Source of the DNA: Candidatus Zhuqueibacterota bacterium
GTDB taxonomy: Bacteria; Zhuqueibacterota; Zhuqueibacteria; Oceanimicrobiales; Oceanimicrobiaceae
DNA length: 64,000 bases
Assembly: GCA_029262055.1 (NCBI GenBank)
Contig: JAJDAD010000027.1
Span: 1 to 64,000 of the forward strand
Direction of reading: 5' to 3'
Both the position numbers and the translations under genes were made by a program. Positions 7,433 through 17,851 of the stretch are shown in pieces (the stretch's first letter is position 1; the number at the start of each line of letters is the position of its first letter). The notes beneath the pieces are model-generated. The model did not search any database. It was not told the DNA's origin and saw only the letters and a program-made list of their open reading frames with translations.

Positions 7433-10400
7433 GTGTGGTTTTACATGCAAGACCTTAAGCTGCTGATCGTTGATGATGAAACATCCGTCCTACACATGGT
7501 CGATGATGCCCTGTCTCCCAGGTACAAGACCTTTTTGGCTGACAATGGGCCAAGGGCCCTTGAGATTCTTGCGAAACAGAAGGTGCACATTGTCCTGACC
7601 GACCAACGCATGCCAAAGATGTCAGGTCTGCAGTTTCTGCAAAAAGCCCAATCCGTTTCCCCCGACTCCGTCAAAATATTATGCACCGGCTTCTGGGACA
7701 GGGAAACCAGCACACGTGCCATCAATTCCGGTCTCGTTTGGAAGTACCTTTGCAAGCCGTTCGAGCTCGATGAACTGCAAGAGCTCATTCAACAAGCGGA
7801 GACACATTACTACAGCTCCAAAGGCAAAAACGCAGGAACGGGGTTAGTCCCATCACCAGATCATCAACTGATGGATGCACTTGGCTTCGGCTCGTATAGA
7901 AGCACTGCCGAGGGCGCATTTGTCGCTGCCAATTCAGCGTTACTGACATTGCTGGGCTTCAAACGCCAGGCTGCTTTCCTGAAACGCAACGCCTTCGATA
8001 CGCTTGGGCTGTCCGGGAAGGAGAGACAAGAGTTGCTGGCAGGGCATCGCTCAGGTTCAGCGCAGGCGCCCATCGAAGTCGTTCTCAAGAAAAAGTCAGG
8101 ACAAACTCAGCCTCTGGAACACTACATCAACGCCCAATATGACTGGCAAGGGAGGTTGTTGTATTTTGACGGAGTGCTCAAACCCACCGCTGCCGGCGAG
8201 CCAAAAGCTGAGAGGCTGGACTCCCACGAAAAATATCTTGATGCTCTCTCCTCAGCCGTCCGGGAAGCGGCCGTCCTCTGGGATGTTGCGGGAAAGGCCC
8301 TGCGTACAAACGAAGCTTTTGAAAAGTTGTTCGGCTATTCTCAAGAGGAGATTAAGGGCAAGGAGCTTATAGAGCTGACTGTCCCGCCTGACAAACGACA
8401 AGAAGCCATCGCGGCTTTGAAGAAAGTCAAGTCAGGCAGTGATGTATTCCTGGACACGGTGCGCACGGCGAAGGACGGGAGCACCTTGGCTGTCGAGCTT
8501 ATCGGGACGTCCATCGTCGTTGATGGCAAGGCGATAGGATATTTTTCGACCTATAAAGACATTAGCGAACGAAAAAGGGCTGAGCAGGTCATCACGGCTG
8601 GTGAGAAGAAATACAAAAACCTCTTCAACCAGATCGTCGACCCGGTATTTATTATTGATAAAGAGACCCACCTGTTTCTGGACTGTAACCAGTCCTCTCT
8701 CGAAATCTACGGCTACAGCCTGAATCTGCTGAGAAAGATGAAGCCTATCAATCTTTATCCGCCGAATCAACGCGATAAAGTCACTGAGTCGCTACATCAA
8801 AAGAACCTGGAAAAATTGGTTGTGCAAACGCACATAACCAAAGAAGGTAAATTCATCGACGTCGAGATCCTCTCCGATGAAATTGAGTACCAGGGACGCC
8901 CCGCCATCATCAGTATTGTGCGCAACATAACCGACCGAAAGATGGTCGAAGCTGAGTTGCGGGCAGTCAATCAGGAGCTGGTTTCCAGTAAACAGCAACT
9001 TAGCGCTGCGTTCCAACAGTTGCTCGCCAGCAACACACAATTACTTTCCAACGAAAGGGCGCTGCGACAAAGTGAAGAACTGTTTCGCCTAATCTCTGAG
9101 AACGCAGCGGACCTGATAGCCGTGTTTGACCGGCGCGGCAATTATCTGTACGCCAGTCCTTCTTATAGTTCGATTCTTGGCTACCAACCGGACAAACTGA
9201 TTGGCGAGTGGGGATTTGAAAAAGTACATCAAGAGGACCATGCGGCTGCGGTTGAGAGTTTCCGGAATGCGATAAGCACGCGGACCGGGTATGTCACCGA
9301 GTGCCGGATTCAGCACAAAAATGGCAGCTGGCGCGTCATCGAAACGTCAAGCAATGTGATCTGCGATTCGCATAATGAGCCTGAAAGAGTGGTCATGGTG
9401 GCGCACGACATCACCCAAAGAAAACAAACCGAGATAGAGTTGCACCTGGCAAAAGAAGAGTCCGAGGCCGCAAACCTGGCCAAGAGCCAGTTTCTTGCCA
9501 ATATGAGCCATGAAATCCGCACGCCACTCAATGGCATCATTGGTTATCTTGATTTATTGTTGGAAGATGACCTGACCCCGGAACAGTCTGAGTTTTCACG
9601 CATCATTCAGACTTCGGCAAATTTTCTTCTCGAACTGATCAACGAGATTCTCGATTTGTCAAAAATCGAGTCAAAAGGCGTCGAGCTAGAGCTTAAGCCT
9701 CTGCGCCTGACCGATGTCATTAATGAAAAAATCAATGTCGTCGACCCCAGACTATCCGAAAAATCCGTTGAACTGAAACTGCAAATAGCCAAGGATGTGC
9801 CAGTTGTCGTCGTGGGCGACAGGACGCGCCTGGGCCAGATCGTTTTGAACCTCCTTTCTAATGCGACCAAATTCACAGACGACGGCGAGATAACTTTACA
9901 AGTTGGAGAAGGCCAGATCCCGGTCCCGGAGGGCTACTACGCTCTTGAGATTTCCGTCGCGGACACAGGTATTGGTATCTCGCATGACAAATTAGCCACC
10001 ATTTTTGACAGCTTTAGCCAGGTCGACGCCTCCAGCACCCGGCGCTATGAAGGCACCGGGTTGGGCTTGGCGATTTCTAAAAAATTGGTCGAGCTCATGG
10101 AGGGTACAATTCGTGTTGAGAGTCGGCCCGGCAGCGGTTCAATATTTACGATCGTGATTCCTCTGGAAATCGGCAGCATAGAAGACTGCGAATCTATTTG
10201 TGATACTCCGCAGCCGCTTGAGGGAATCGGTGCAACTGCGTCTCAGGATACCGCGGTCCGGTTCGCAATTGACGATTCCGCCCACCCGCAAGTGGCGAGC
10301 AACCTCGCTGCCAATGCCACGGCGCCCAGGATCCTGCTAGCGGAAGATAATGAGATGAATTGGCGCCTGATCGAGAAGATCATTGAGCGCCTGGGCTACG

Positions 10401-11023
10401 ACCTGACGGTGGTGGAGAACGGTCAGCTTGCTTTGGAGGCACTTGCCACGCAGAGCTTTGACTTAGTCCTGATGGACATACAGATGCCGGTCATGGATGG
10501 TCTTGAGGCAACCAGGCTGATTCGTGAATCCTATAGTCAGATGGAGCTGCCAATCATCGCACTGACCGCAAACGCGATGATTGGCGATGCGGAAAAATAC
10601 AAGGCCGCCGGCTGCAACGACTACATGTCAAAACCGATCCATAATCGCTTTTTCGTCGATTGCTTGCATACGTACTTAAGCCGGGACGTTTCCGAGGTGC
10701 CAGCTCTACCCGCTGCTCACGTCGGTGGTTTTGAGGCCGAGATCGCAAGAGAGATGCATAATCTTCGCGGTTACTATTTGAACACGCTTTCTGAGCGCTA
10801 TTCGCAATTGACCGAGGCCTTTACCAACGAAGAGTTCGGTGAAATGAGCTTTATCGGCCACAAGATGAAAGGCAGCGGTTCCAGTTATGGCTTTGAAGAA
10901 ATCTCCGACCTTGGCTTGAAAATAGAAGAAGCCGCCAACAACAAATCCACGGGTGACCTGGAGACCCTGATTACACGATTCTCTACATTTCTATCCCACC
11001 ATCAGCCTGTCACGCCGGGTTGA
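7433..11023 (+). CDS. Hybrid sensor histidine kinase: REC - multiple PAS - HisKA - HATPase - REC - HPt
   Basis: A large phosphorelay protein of 1,196 residues. Order: receiver 1 (about 5-125, phospho-Asp57 in LTDQRMP, Lys in CKPF); four PAS-like segments between about 145 and 670 with a coiled coil near 505-545; HisKA with the phosphoacceptor His693 in [11 protein letters not shown]; HATPase with NLLSNATKF (N box), DTGIGI and GTGLGLAI; receiver 2 with Asp1015 in [11 protein letters not shown]; and HPt with His1143 in [13 protein letters not shown]. All phosphotransfer residues are present, so an internal His-Asp-His relay is plausible. It has no membrane segment, so it should sense a cytoplasmic signal. 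No response regulator lies next to it. ATG 7445 is an alternative to the GTG start. Confidence 0.92.
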   Translation: MWFYMQDLKLLIVDDETSVLHMVDDALSPRYKTFLADNGPRALEILAKQKVHIVLTDQRMPKMSGLQFLQKAQSVSPDSVKILCTGFWDRETSTRAINSGLVWKYLCKPFELDELQELIQQAETHYYSSKGKNAGTGLVPSPDHQLMDALGFGSYRSTAEGAFVAANSALLTLLGFKRQAAFLKRNAFDTLGLSGKERQELLAGHRSGSAQAPIEVVLKKKSGQTQPLEHYINAQYDWQGRLLYFDGVLKPTAAGEPKAERLDSHEKYLDALSSAVREAAVLWDVAGKALRTNEAFEKLFGYSQEEIKGKELIELTVPPDKRQEAIAALKKVKSGSDVFLDTVRTAKDGSTLAVELIGTSIVVDGKAIGYFSTYKDISERKRAEQVITAGEKKYKNLFNQIVDPVFIIDKETHLFLDCNQSSLEIYGYSLNLLRKMKPINLYPPNQRDKVTESLHQKNLEKLVVQTHITKEGKFIDVEILSDEIEYQGRPAIISIVRNITDRKMVEAELRAVNQELVSSKQQLSAAFQQLLASNTQLLSNERALRQSEELFRLISENAADLIAVFDRRGNYLYASPSYSSILGYQPDKLIGEWGFEKVHQEDHAAAVESFRNAISTRTGYVTECRIQHKNGSWRVIETSSNVICDSHNEPERVVMVAHDITQRKQTEIELHLAKEESEAANLAKSQFLANMSHEIRTPLNGIIGYLDLLLEDDLTPEQSEFSRIIQTSANFLLELINEILDLSKIESKGVELELKPLRLTDVINEKINVVDPRLSEKSVELKLQIAKDVPVVVVGDRTRLGQIVLNLLSNATKFTDDGEITLQVGEGQIPVPEGYYALEISVADTGIGISHDKLATIFDSFSQVDASSTRRYEGTGLGLAISKKLVELMEGTIRVESRPGSGSIFTIVIPLEIGSIEDCESICDTPQPLEGIGATASQDTAVRFAIDDSAHPQVASNLAANATAPRILLAEDNEMNWRLIEKIIERLGYDLTVVENGQLALEALATQSFDLVLMDIQMPVMDGLEATRLIRESYSQMELPIIALTANAMIGDAEKYKAAGCNDYMSKPIHNRFFVDCLHTYLSRDVSEVPALPAAHVGGFEAEIAREMHNLRGYYLNTLSERYSQLTEAFTNEEFGEMSFIGHKMKGSGSSYGFEEISDLGLKIEEAANNKSTGDLETLITRFSTFLSHHQPVTPG

Positions 11024-11221
11024 GCCCACCCCTGAAAACTGGTTGCCGCGACAAGAACCTCAGCAGCATTTTCTGATTGACTCTTGACTAGGAATTATGT
11101 AATACAATAGTCGTTTTTGGCCTTCCCTGCCATGGTCTTGACGACCTTTGCAGGATTGGAAGCGCCGGGAGTTCAACGAGTGGACTTCCCTGAATTTGCC
11201 AAATTAAGGAGTCAAAACCAT

Positions 11222-13921
11222 ATGCAAGATCTCGTGAGAGAATCGTTACATTTAACCAGCAGCACTGAGGATTCAGATGTTGATGAAACCCAGGAGTGGT
11301 TGGAAGCACTTGAAGATGTAATTCAAACGAAAGGTCCGGAGAGGACGATTTTTCTGCTTAACAAGCTAGTAGAGAAAGGTTACAGCCAGGGGATCAAATT
11401 ACCCTTTACAGCCAACACTCCGTACCTGAACACAATACCTGCTGATCAACAGCCGGTTTTCCCCGGCGACCGCGTGATTGAGCGCAGAATCAAAAGCATC
11501 ATCAGGTGGAATGCGATGGCGCTGGTGGTGCGTGCGAATATCAAGTCCCCGGGCATTGGCGGCCACATCTCAACCTACGCATCGGCGGCGACACTCTACG
11601 AAATAGGCTTCAATCACTTTTTTAGAGCGAAAGATGACAGCCACAACGGTGACCAGGTCTTCTTTCAAGGACACGCTTCCCCCGGGATCTACGCCCGGGC
11701 TTTTCTGGAGGGACGTCTCAGTGTCGAGCAGCTGGAGAATTTTCGCTGCGAGTTGGCTGTCGGGGGTGGCCTTTCATCCTATCCCCATCCGTGGCTCATG
11801 CCTGATTTCTGGCAGTTTCCGACAGTCTCCATGGGGCTTTCTCCCATCTCCGCAATTTACCAGGCGCGGTTCAATCGTTATCTGCACGACAGGGGGATCA
11901 AAGACACGTCCGACAGCAACGTCTGGGCATTTTTGGGCGATGGTGAAACCGACGAACCCGAGACCCTGGGCGCAATCAATCTTGCTTCCCGTGAGCATCT
12001 GGACAACCTGATCTTTGTGGTCAACTGCAACCTGCAGCGCCTCGATGGCCCTGTCCGCGGCAACGGTAAGATTATTCAGGAGCTTGAAACCAGCTTCAGA
12101 GGCTCGGGCTGGAACGTCATCAAGGTTATTTGGGGCGAAGATTGGGACCCGTTATTGGCACAGGACACGCAGGGACTTCTGGTGCAGCGCATGAACGAGG
12201 TCGTGGATGGCCAATTTCAGAAATACACGGTGGAGTCCGGGGAATACATCAGAAGGGACTTTTTCGGCAAGTATCCGGAACTGTTGAAGCTGGTGAAACA
12301 CCTTTCGGAACAACGGGTGAAAAAGTTGCGGCGCGGCGGGCACGATCCTATGAAGGTTTATACCGCCTACAAAGCAGCGGTTGAGTGCTCGGACCGTCCG
12401 ACCGTCATATTGGCCAAGACCATCAAGGGCTATGGGCTTGGTGAAGCCGGTGAAGGCCGGAATGTCACACATTCCCAGAAGGAGCTGAACGAGCAGGAGA
12501 TGAAGGATTTCCGCGACCGCTTTGATATCCCTATTCCAAATTCAAAAATGGGCACCGCGCCTTTTTATAAACCTGATCCCGACAGCGAGGAGGTGAAGTA
12601 CCTCATGGAGCACCGTGCCGCGTTGGGTGGTTTCGTCCCGGCGCGAACTTCCGTTGCGGTTCCAATTGACATGCCGGGCCAGGAGCCGTTCGAGGAGTTC
12701 TTTTTGGGATCCGAGCGAGAAGTTTCGACCACGATGGCGTTTGTGCGCATGCTCTCCTCCCTCTTGAAGGATGAGAAACTCGGGAAACGGATTGTCCCAA
12801 TCGTGCCCGACGAAGCACGGACCTTCGGAATGGAATCGCTGTTCCGGCAGTGCGGGATCTATTCACACTTGGGCCAGGTCTACGAACCGGTCGATGCGAA
12901 CACCTTTCTCTACTATCGTGAGGAAAAAGACGGTCAGATCCTGGAAGAGGGCATCACGGAAGCGGGCTCAATGGCCTCATTCACTGCGGCCGGCACATCC
13001 TATTCCACCCACGGGGAAATGATGCTGCCGTTCTTTATCTTCTATTCGATGTTTGGCTTTCAGCGCGTCGGGGATCAGATATGGGCATTTGGAGATTTGC
13101 GCGGCCGTGGCTTTCTGCTCGGCGCGACCTCCGGTCGTACGACCCTGAATGGAGAAGGGTTGCAGCACGAAGACGGGCACAGCCATGTTCTGGCGAGCAC
13201 CGTTCCGAATCTGCTCACCTACGACCCGACGTTTGCGTACGAGATTGCCATAATCGTCCGGGAAGGCATAAGACGCATGCTGAAAGAAAACGAAGATATC
13301 TTCTACTATATAACACTTGGTAATGAAAACTACAAAATGGCGGCAATGCCTGCGGACGCTGAGACCGGTGTGCTGCGTGGATTGTACAGATTCCGCAAAG
13401 CAAAGAAGCCAAGGGGAAAGAACGTCCTGCACGCGCAGATTTTGGGTAGCGGTTCGATTTTGAATGAAGCGTTGCGGGCGCAGGATATCTTGTCGGACAA
13501 ATATGGAGTTGCCGCCGATGTTTGGAGCGCTACCAGCTACAAAGAGTTGCGCCGTGATGCGCTTGCGGTAGAGCGGTGGAATATGTTGCATCCCACCGCC
13601 AAGCCGAAGGAACCCTATGTTACCACTCTGCTAAAGAAAGAACAAGGTCCGGTGATCGCGGCATCTGACTACATGAAGATCGTCCCGGAACAAATCACCA
13701 GGTGGGTCCCCGGTGGACTTTATGCCCTGGGTACGGACGGTTTCGGGCGCAGTGATTCCCGGGAAGCGCTAAGGCGTTTTTTTGAAGTGGACGCCGAATG
13801 CATCACAATAGCGGTGCTTTCCCGGCTGGCTGCGCTTGGCCAAGTAAAACCGGACCTGGTCAAGAAGGCGATCAAGGACCTGGGAGTGGATCCCGCCAAG
13901 CCGGATCCGCTATTATCGTGA
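11222..13921 (+). CDS. aceE: Pyruvate dehydrogenase E1 component, homodimeric type
   Basis: Thiamine-diphosphate enzyme that decarboxylates pyruvate and acetylates the lipoyl group of E2. 899 residues, the normal AceE length. ATG 11222 is preceded by AAGGAG with 10 bases spacing; the frame is open to 11117 but that part is not family-like. Landmarks: FQGHASPGIYARAFLEGR (substrate His), the thiamine-binding block FLGDGETDEPETLGAI ending at VVNCN, KTIKGYGLG with MAFVRMLSSLL opening the second half, and TSGRTTLNGEGLQHEDGHSH. E2 and E3 genes are not in the window. It supplies acetyl-CoA for the acetyl-CoA carboxylase subunits encoded nearby and uses the pyruvate made by Eda. Confidence 0.97.
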   Translation: MQDLVRESLHLTSSTEDSDVDETQEWLEALEDVIQTKGPERTIFLLNKLVEKGYSQGIKLPFTANTPYLNTIPADQQPVFPGDRVIERRIKSIIRWNAMALVVRANIKSPGIGGHISTYASAATLYEIGFNHFFRAKDDSHNGDQVFFQGHASPGIYARAFLEGRLSVEQLENFRCELAVGGGLSSYPHPWLMPDFWQFPTVSMGLSPISAIYQARFNRYLHDRGIKDTSDSNVWAFLGDGETDEPETLGAINLASREHLDNLIFVVNCNLQRLDGPVRGNGKIIQELETSFRGSGWNVIKVIWGEDWDPLLAQDTQGLLVQRMNEVVDGQFQKYTVESGEYIRRDFFGKYPELLKLVKHLSEQRVKKLRRGGHDPMKVYTAYKAAVECSDRPTVILAKTIKGYGLGEAGEGRNVTHSQKELNEQEMKDFRDRFDIPIPNSKMGTAPFYKPDPDSEEVKYLMEHRAALGGFVPARTSVAVPIDMPGQEPFEEFFLGSEREVSTTMAFVRMLSSLLKDEKLGKRIVPIVPDEARTFGMESLFRQCGIYSHLGQVYEPVDANTFLYYREEKDGQILEEGITEAGSMASFTAAGTSYSTHGEMMLPFFIFYSMFGFQRVGDQIWAFGDLRGRGFLLGATSGRTTLNGEGLQHEDGHSHVLASTVPNLLTYDPTFAYEIAIIVREGIRRMLKENEDIFYYITLGNENYKMAAMPADAETGVLRGLYRFRKAKKPRGKNVLHAQILGSGSILNEALRAQDILSDKYGVAADVWSATSYKELRRDALAVERWNMLHPTAKPKEPYVTTLLKKEQGPVIAASDYMKIVPEQITRWVPGGLYALGTDGFGRSDSREALRRFFEVDAECITIAVLSRLAALGQVKPDLVKKAIKDLGVDPAKPDPLLS

Positions 13922-13976
13922 GGGTGTCGGCGCATCGCCGGGTACCGGAACGTAGCCTGGCAGGTAGGTTCTGCGG

Positions 13977-14861
13977 ATGAATACGATCTATCTCATCGAC
14001 GCAAGTCCGTACATTTTCAGGGCCTTTTTCTCGCTTCCTGAGACGATGACTGCCCCGGACGGGCGTCTGGTCAATGCAGTCTACGGCTACACGGATTTCC
14101 TGATACAGCTTCTCAAAAGAGAAAAGCCCGCCTATATTGCGGTTGCGTTCGATGGCAGCCTTATCACATCGTTTCGTAATGACATCTATCGTGACTACAA
14201 AGCCAACCGCGCGTTGCCACCGCCGGAACTCGAGGCCCAACTTGACCTGTGCCGGGAGATAACTTCGGTTTTGGGGATCCAGTCTTTTATTAGCGACACG
14301 TACGAGTCCGACGACCTGTTGGGGACGCTGCTAACCCGACTTGACAACCCAGACAGTGCCTTCGTGCTGGTTTCAAATGACAAAGATCTCATGCAGTTTG
14401 TTGGCGACCGGGTTGTTTTTTGGGACTTTGCGAAAGACCGCCGGCTCGCAGCCGGGGACGTGGTTGAAAAGTTTGGCGTCCGCCCCGAACAATTGCTGGA
14501 CTACCTGGCTCTTACCGGTGACTCGGTCGACAACATCCCCGGGATTCGTGGTGTCGGACCCAAAACTGCTGCCGCCTTGCTACAAACCTACGGGACCCTC
14601 GACAAGATCTATGCCGAATTGCGTTCTGTTGCAGAGCTTCCCATCCGGGGCGCCCGGACTGTCCAGACCCGTCTGGAGCAGGGCAAGGAAATGGCGGAGT
14701 TGTCCAAAGCGCTGGTGACCATCAAAGTCGACATTCCTCTCGCAGTTGAGTTGGAGGACTTACGTTATCGCGGATGGTCCGAGGAGCCGGTTGCAGAGCT
14801 TTTTCAAGATCTGGGGTTTGGGGGCATCAAGGAGCGGCTACCAGAAGTCGTCCAGGCTTAA
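13977..14861 (+). CDS. Stand-alone 5'-3' exonuclease (FEN/PolA N-terminal domain family)
   Basis: 294 residues corresponding to the 5' nuclease domain of DNA polymerase I without the polymerase. Metal-binding acidic motifs are visible: LIDASPYIFRAFFSLP, VAFDG, YRDYKANR (arch region), TYESDDLLGTL and LVSNDKDLMQFV. The helix-hairpin-helix DNA clamp LTGDSVDNIPGIRGVGPKTA is also present. It would remove 5' flaps or RNA primers in replication and repair. Whether this genome also encodes a full PolA cannot be seen. It lies 55 bases after aceE, and co-transcription is possible but functionally unexplained. Confidence 0.93.
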   Translation: MNTIYLIDASPYIFRAFFSLPETMTAPDGRLVNAVYGYTDFLIQLLKREKPAYIAVAFDGSLITSFRNDIYRDYKANRALPPPELEAQLDLCREITSVLGIQSFISDTYESDDLLGTLLTRLDNPDSAFVLVSNDKDLMQFVGDRVVFWDFAKDRRLAAGDVVEKFGVRPEQLLDYLALTGDSVDNIPGIRGVGPKTAAALLQTYGTLDKIYAELRSVAELPIRGARTVQTRLEQGKEMAELSKALVTIKVDIPLAVELEDLRYRGWSEEPVAELFQDLGFGGIKERLPEVVQA

Positions 14862-14961
14862 GATGAAAATTGTTGCTTTTTTGTCGATCAAGCTTTATAT
14901 TGCGAAGATTTTGCACACCTCTTTCTGTTTCTATCAAAATTAATTTTATTAGACTTAAGTG

Positions 14962-15432
14962 ATGAATGAACACGAAATAAGACAACTCGTGAAAATTGTC
15001 GAGCAGAGCAACATCGGTGAATTGGAGATCAAGCGGTGGGGCAAGAAAATCAGGATCTCAAAGTATGCCTCGGGTACAAATGTAGCTTCCAACCCGGCGC
15101 CGGCTGCGCCCGCAGCAGTCCCGGCTCCTCCCGCTGCTGCACAGGTCCAGCAGCCAGAGGCTGCTCCGGCCCCTGAACCAGCCAAACACAGTGGCACGGA
15201 GATCAAATCTCCGATGGTGGGGACATTTTATCGCTCACCATCGCCGGATGTAGATCCCTATGTGCAAGCCAATGATGTGGTCAAGAAAGGCCAGGTGCTC
15301 TGCATTATCGAAGCCATGAAGCTCATGAATGAAATAGAGGCCGAGCAAGATGGCCGTATTGTTGAAGTACTAATCGAAAATGCGCAACCTGTTGAATATA
15401 ACCAACCACTCTTTATTATAGAACCCGCCTAG
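14962..15432 (+). CDS. accB: Acetyl-CoA carboxylase biotin carboxyl carrier protein
   Basis: 156 residues. The N-terminal helix pair ([20 protein letters not shown] and on) matches AccB. Residues about 40-75 form an Ala/Pro-rich flexible linker. The biotinyl domain ends with [18 protein letters not shown], with the biotin on Lys120. The protein carries CO2 between biotin carboxylase and carboxyltransferase in fatty-acid synthesis. A GTG immediately upstream (14959) is another possible start. It is followed 34 bases later by accC, the usual pairing; accA/accD are not in the window. Confidence 0.96.
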   Translation: MNEHEIRQLVKIVEQSNIGELEIKRWGKKIRISKYASGTNVASNPAPAAPAAVPAPPAAAQVQQPEAAPAPEPAKHSGTEIKSPMVGTFYRSPSPDVDPYVQANDVVKKGQVLCIIEAMKLMNEIEAEQDGRIVEVLIENAQPVEYNQPLFIIEPA

Positions 15433-15466
15433 CGATTCGTCTTAAATAAAACTTCGGGAAACTCTT

Positions 15467-16813
15467 TTGTTCAAAAAAGTACTGATAGCAAATCGCGGAG
15501 AAATTGCGCTCAGGATTATTCGCGCCTGCAAAGAACTGGATATCGGAACCGTGGCTGTCTATTCAGAAGCAGATGCTGATTCCTTGCACGTGCGTTTCGC
15601 AGACGAGGTTGTTTGCATCGGACCGGGACCAAGCAACCAAAGCTATTTACAAATCCCCCGGATAATCAGCGCTGCTGAAGTCACGAACTCGGAAGCCATC
15701 CATCCCGGATATGGTTTTCTGGCCGAAAATGCCAATTTTGCAGAGATTTGCGCTTCCTGCAATATGAAGTTCATTGGCCCTACCCCTGAAATGATCACAA
15801 GTATGGGGAACAAATCTCTGGCCAAAGAGACCATGAAAGCAGCCGGCGTTCCGGTTATTCCCGGCAGCGACGGTCTTCTGAAAGACGTGCATCAGGCTAA
15901 GAGCATTGCAGACGGAATTGGCTATCCGGTTATCATCAAGGCCTCCGCCGGTGGTGGTGGCCGTGGCATGCGCATCGTTCGCAACCCGGACGAGATAGAA
16001 GGAGCATTTAATCAAGCCCGAACCGAGGCGGATTTGGGATTCGGAAACCCTGACGTCTACATGGAAAAATTTTTCGAGAATCCCAGGCACATTGAAGTAC
16101 AGTTGCTGGCAGACTCACACGGAAATGTCGTGGCACTCGGTGAACGCGAGTGTTCCATTCAGAGGAAACATCAGAAGCTGATCGAGGAATCGCCTTCACC
16201 GATCGTGTCGGAAGAGATCCGCAACCAGATGTGCGAAGCAGCGATAAAGGGTGCGCGTGCCGTTAATTATGAAAGTGCGGGCACCGTCGAGTTTCTTTTT
16301 CAGAACGACAAGTTCTACTTCATGGAAATGAACACCCGCATCCAGGTTGAACACCCTGTGACAGAAGCGGTTTTTAGCATGGACCTGGTAAAGCGGCAAA
16401 TCGAAATAGCTGCCGGCAACAAGTTCAGTTGGGATAAGAAGTACCAGATGCGCGGACACGCCATTGAATGCCGCATAAATGCTGAGGATCCTGCCAAGGG
16501 ATTCCGCCCGTCACCGGGACAAATTAGCAGTTTTCATGTACCTGGAGGCCCGGGGGTACGCGTAGATACGCACGCCTATGCGCACTACGTGATTCCTCCT
16601 TTCTACGATTCTCTGATTGCCAAGTTGATCACCCACGGAAAAACCAGAGAAGAGGCAGTTGTCCGCATGAGCCGTTGTTTGGAAGAGTTCGTCATTGAGG
16701 GCATTGCAACCACCATTCCGTTTCATCAGGCTGTCTTGGAAGATGAGCAGTTTCTGGCGGGTGATTTCGACACCAAATATGTAGAGCAGAGGCAGAGTTC
16801 ATTCTTTATATAG
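15467..16813 (+). CDS. accC: Biotin carboxylase subunit of acetyl-CoA carboxylase
   Basis: 448 residues with a TTG start, placed by the canonical N-terminus [25 protein letters not shown] lies 6 bases upstream. ATP-grasp features: the glycine-rich lid [14 protein letters not shown], the block [20 protein letters not shown], and the metal and bicarbonate region [16 protein letters not shown]. It uses ATP and bicarbonate to carboxylate the biotin on AccB. The length is that of AccC alone, not a fused acyl-CoA carboxylase alpha chain. It forms an operon with accB; gcvH follows after 137 bases. Confidence 0.97.
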   Translation: MFKKVLIANRGEIALRIIRACKELDIGTVAVYSEADADSLHVRFADEVVCIGPGPSNQSYLQIPRIISAAEVTNSEAIHPGYGFLAENANFAEICASCNMKFIGPTPEMITSMGNKSLAKETMKAAGVPVIPGSDGLLKDVHQAKSIADGIGYPVIIKASAGGGGRGMRIVRNPDEIEGAFNQARTEADLGFGNPDVYMEKFFENPRHIEVQLLADSHGNVVALGERECSIQRKHQKLIEESPSPIVSEEIRNQMCEAAIKGARAVNYESAGTVEFLFQNDKFYFMEMNTRIQVEHPVTEAVFSMDLVKRQIEIAAGNKFSWDKKYQMRGHAIECRINAEDPAKGFRPSPGQISSFHVPGGPGVRVDTHAYAHYVIPPFYDSLIAKLITHGKTREEAVVRMSRCLEEFVIEGIATTIPFHQAVLEDEQFLAGDFDTKYVEQRQSSFFI

Positions 16814-16950
16814 AACATGGAAAGCGCGAGAAGGATTGTAGTCACCCTCGGCTTACGCAAAACATGTCTGAGAACGAGGCCATGCCCGTCCGAGAGGTTC
16901 CGGACGCTGAGGACAAGATTCTTTAAGCAGGAGAACGAGGAGGAAACCGA

Positions 16951-17331
16951 ATGAACACTCCCAAGGAGTTATCGTACACCGCTGAGCACGAGTGGGTAGC
17001 CATCGAAGACGACACTGCAACAATCGGAATCACTGATTATGCCCAGGGCGAGTTAGGTGACATCGTGTTTGTTGAATTGCCGGGTGAAGGAGACAGCACG
17101 GTACAAGGGGATCCATTTGGCACAATTGAAGCTGTAAAATCAGTCTCGGAATTATTTGCGCCGCTAAGCGGTATAATCATAGAGGCGAACACAGCGCTCG
17201 AAGATCAGCCGGAGTTGGTCAACAGCGACCCGTATGGCGATGGCTGGATCATCAAACTCAAGGTAGCGGATGCTGCCCAGGTAGAGAAACTCCTTTCTGC
17301 CGAGGAATACGAGGAGCAGGTCAGCTCATAG
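16951..17331 (+). CDS. gcvH: Glycine cleavage system H protein
   Basis: 126 residues, the standard GcvH size. YTAEHEWVAIEDDTATIGIT opens the lipoyl-like fold and GTIEAVKSVSELFAP carries the lipoylated Lys63. SDPYGDGWIIKLK closes it. It shuttles aminomethyl groups between the P, T and L proteins. A GAGGAGGAAA ribosome site precedes ATG. GcvT and GcvP genes are absent from the window, so here it stands beside accBC instead of in a gcv operon; a role as a lipoate carrier is possible. Confidence 0.96.
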   Translation: MNTPKELSYTAEHEWVAIEDDTATIGITDYAQGELGDIVFVELPGEGDSTVQGDPFGTIEAVKSVSELFAPLSGIIIEANTALEDQPELVNSDPYGDGWIIKLKVADAAQVEKLLSAEEYEEQVSS

Positions 17332-17568
17332 AGTTGGTCCAGGGTGAGACATAGTTGGGGCCGCGGACAATTACTTACGGTAACCGACGAATCGGACAAG
17401 CAGGTTTTGCCATCCTTTAGCTTTTTATAAATAATCATTTAAGGCAAGTAGTCGTTTCAGCCGGAAGCCTGGCACAATAGTTGGCAATGTAACAAAGAGT
17501 TGTTTTTTAGATATAAGTTAAGTTTTGTTCGGTCGGGTCGATTCTGACGATGTGGGTATAAAAAGAAC
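17332..17568. other. Intergenic region after gcvH
   Basis: About 240 AT-rich bases. No terminator directly follows gcvH and I saw no small gene. The region leads into the consensus promoter at 17569. Confidence 0.4.
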
Positions 17569-17597
17569 TTGACAATATTAGCGCGAATACATATATT
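17569..17597 (+). promoter_or_regulatory. Sigma-70-type promoter upstream of the porV-like gene
   Basis: TTGACA (17569-17574), a 17-base spacer, and TATATT (17592-17597). A start near 17604 would give a leader of about 250 bases before ATG 17852. Confidence 0.75.
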
Positions 17598-17652
17598 TGC
17601 CGTCACTAACCTGAGGAGTAAGCCTATATAGATTCGTTAAGGGTTTTGGTGG

Positions 17653-17669
17653 CCTGACAATTAGTCAGG
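17653..17669 (+). promoter_or_regulatory. Leader hairpin 1
   Basis: CCTGAC, loop AATTA, GTCAGG, followed by a T-rich stretch (TTCCTTGTTTTGTTT). It could be a weak pause or terminator hairpin in the leader. Confidence 0.45.
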
Positions 17670-17739
17670 TTCCTTGTTTTGTTTCAAGATATCTTTGAAT
17701 ATCAGAACACCTTTAGACGAATTCGTTTGGCTTATGGGC

Positions 17740-17799
17740 CCGAATGTTTAAAGGGTTTTTGGATTCCCCCAAAGCCTTTGCATTCGGTTTTTTTATTTT
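17740..17799 (+). terminator. Terminator-like hairpin inside the porV leader
   Basis: A stepped stem: CCGAATG/CATTCGG (17740-17746 with 17781-17787), AAAGG/CCTTT (17750-17754 with 17775-17779), TTTGG/CCAAA (17758-17762 with 17769-17773), then TTTTTTTATTTT. It lies between the promoter and the gene, so it either ends a short RNA or acts as an attenuator. Confidence 0.75.
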
Positions 17800-17851
17800 A
17801 GGGCATATACTTAGAAATAGTGTTTAACAATTACTTCTCGGAGGTTGTATC

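Noticed and set aside
11077-11100. Promoter before aceE (two TTGACT boxes with TAATAC/TACAAT-like sequence)
   Set aside because: No spacing gives a convincing -10; kept out of the feature list.
11117-11221. N-terminal extension of aceE
   Set aside because: The strong ribosome site is just before 11222 and the extension is not family-like.
16817-16953. Open frame of 45 codons between accC and gcvH ending at ATGA
   Set aside because: Composition is basic and irregular, with no ribosome site; likely chance.
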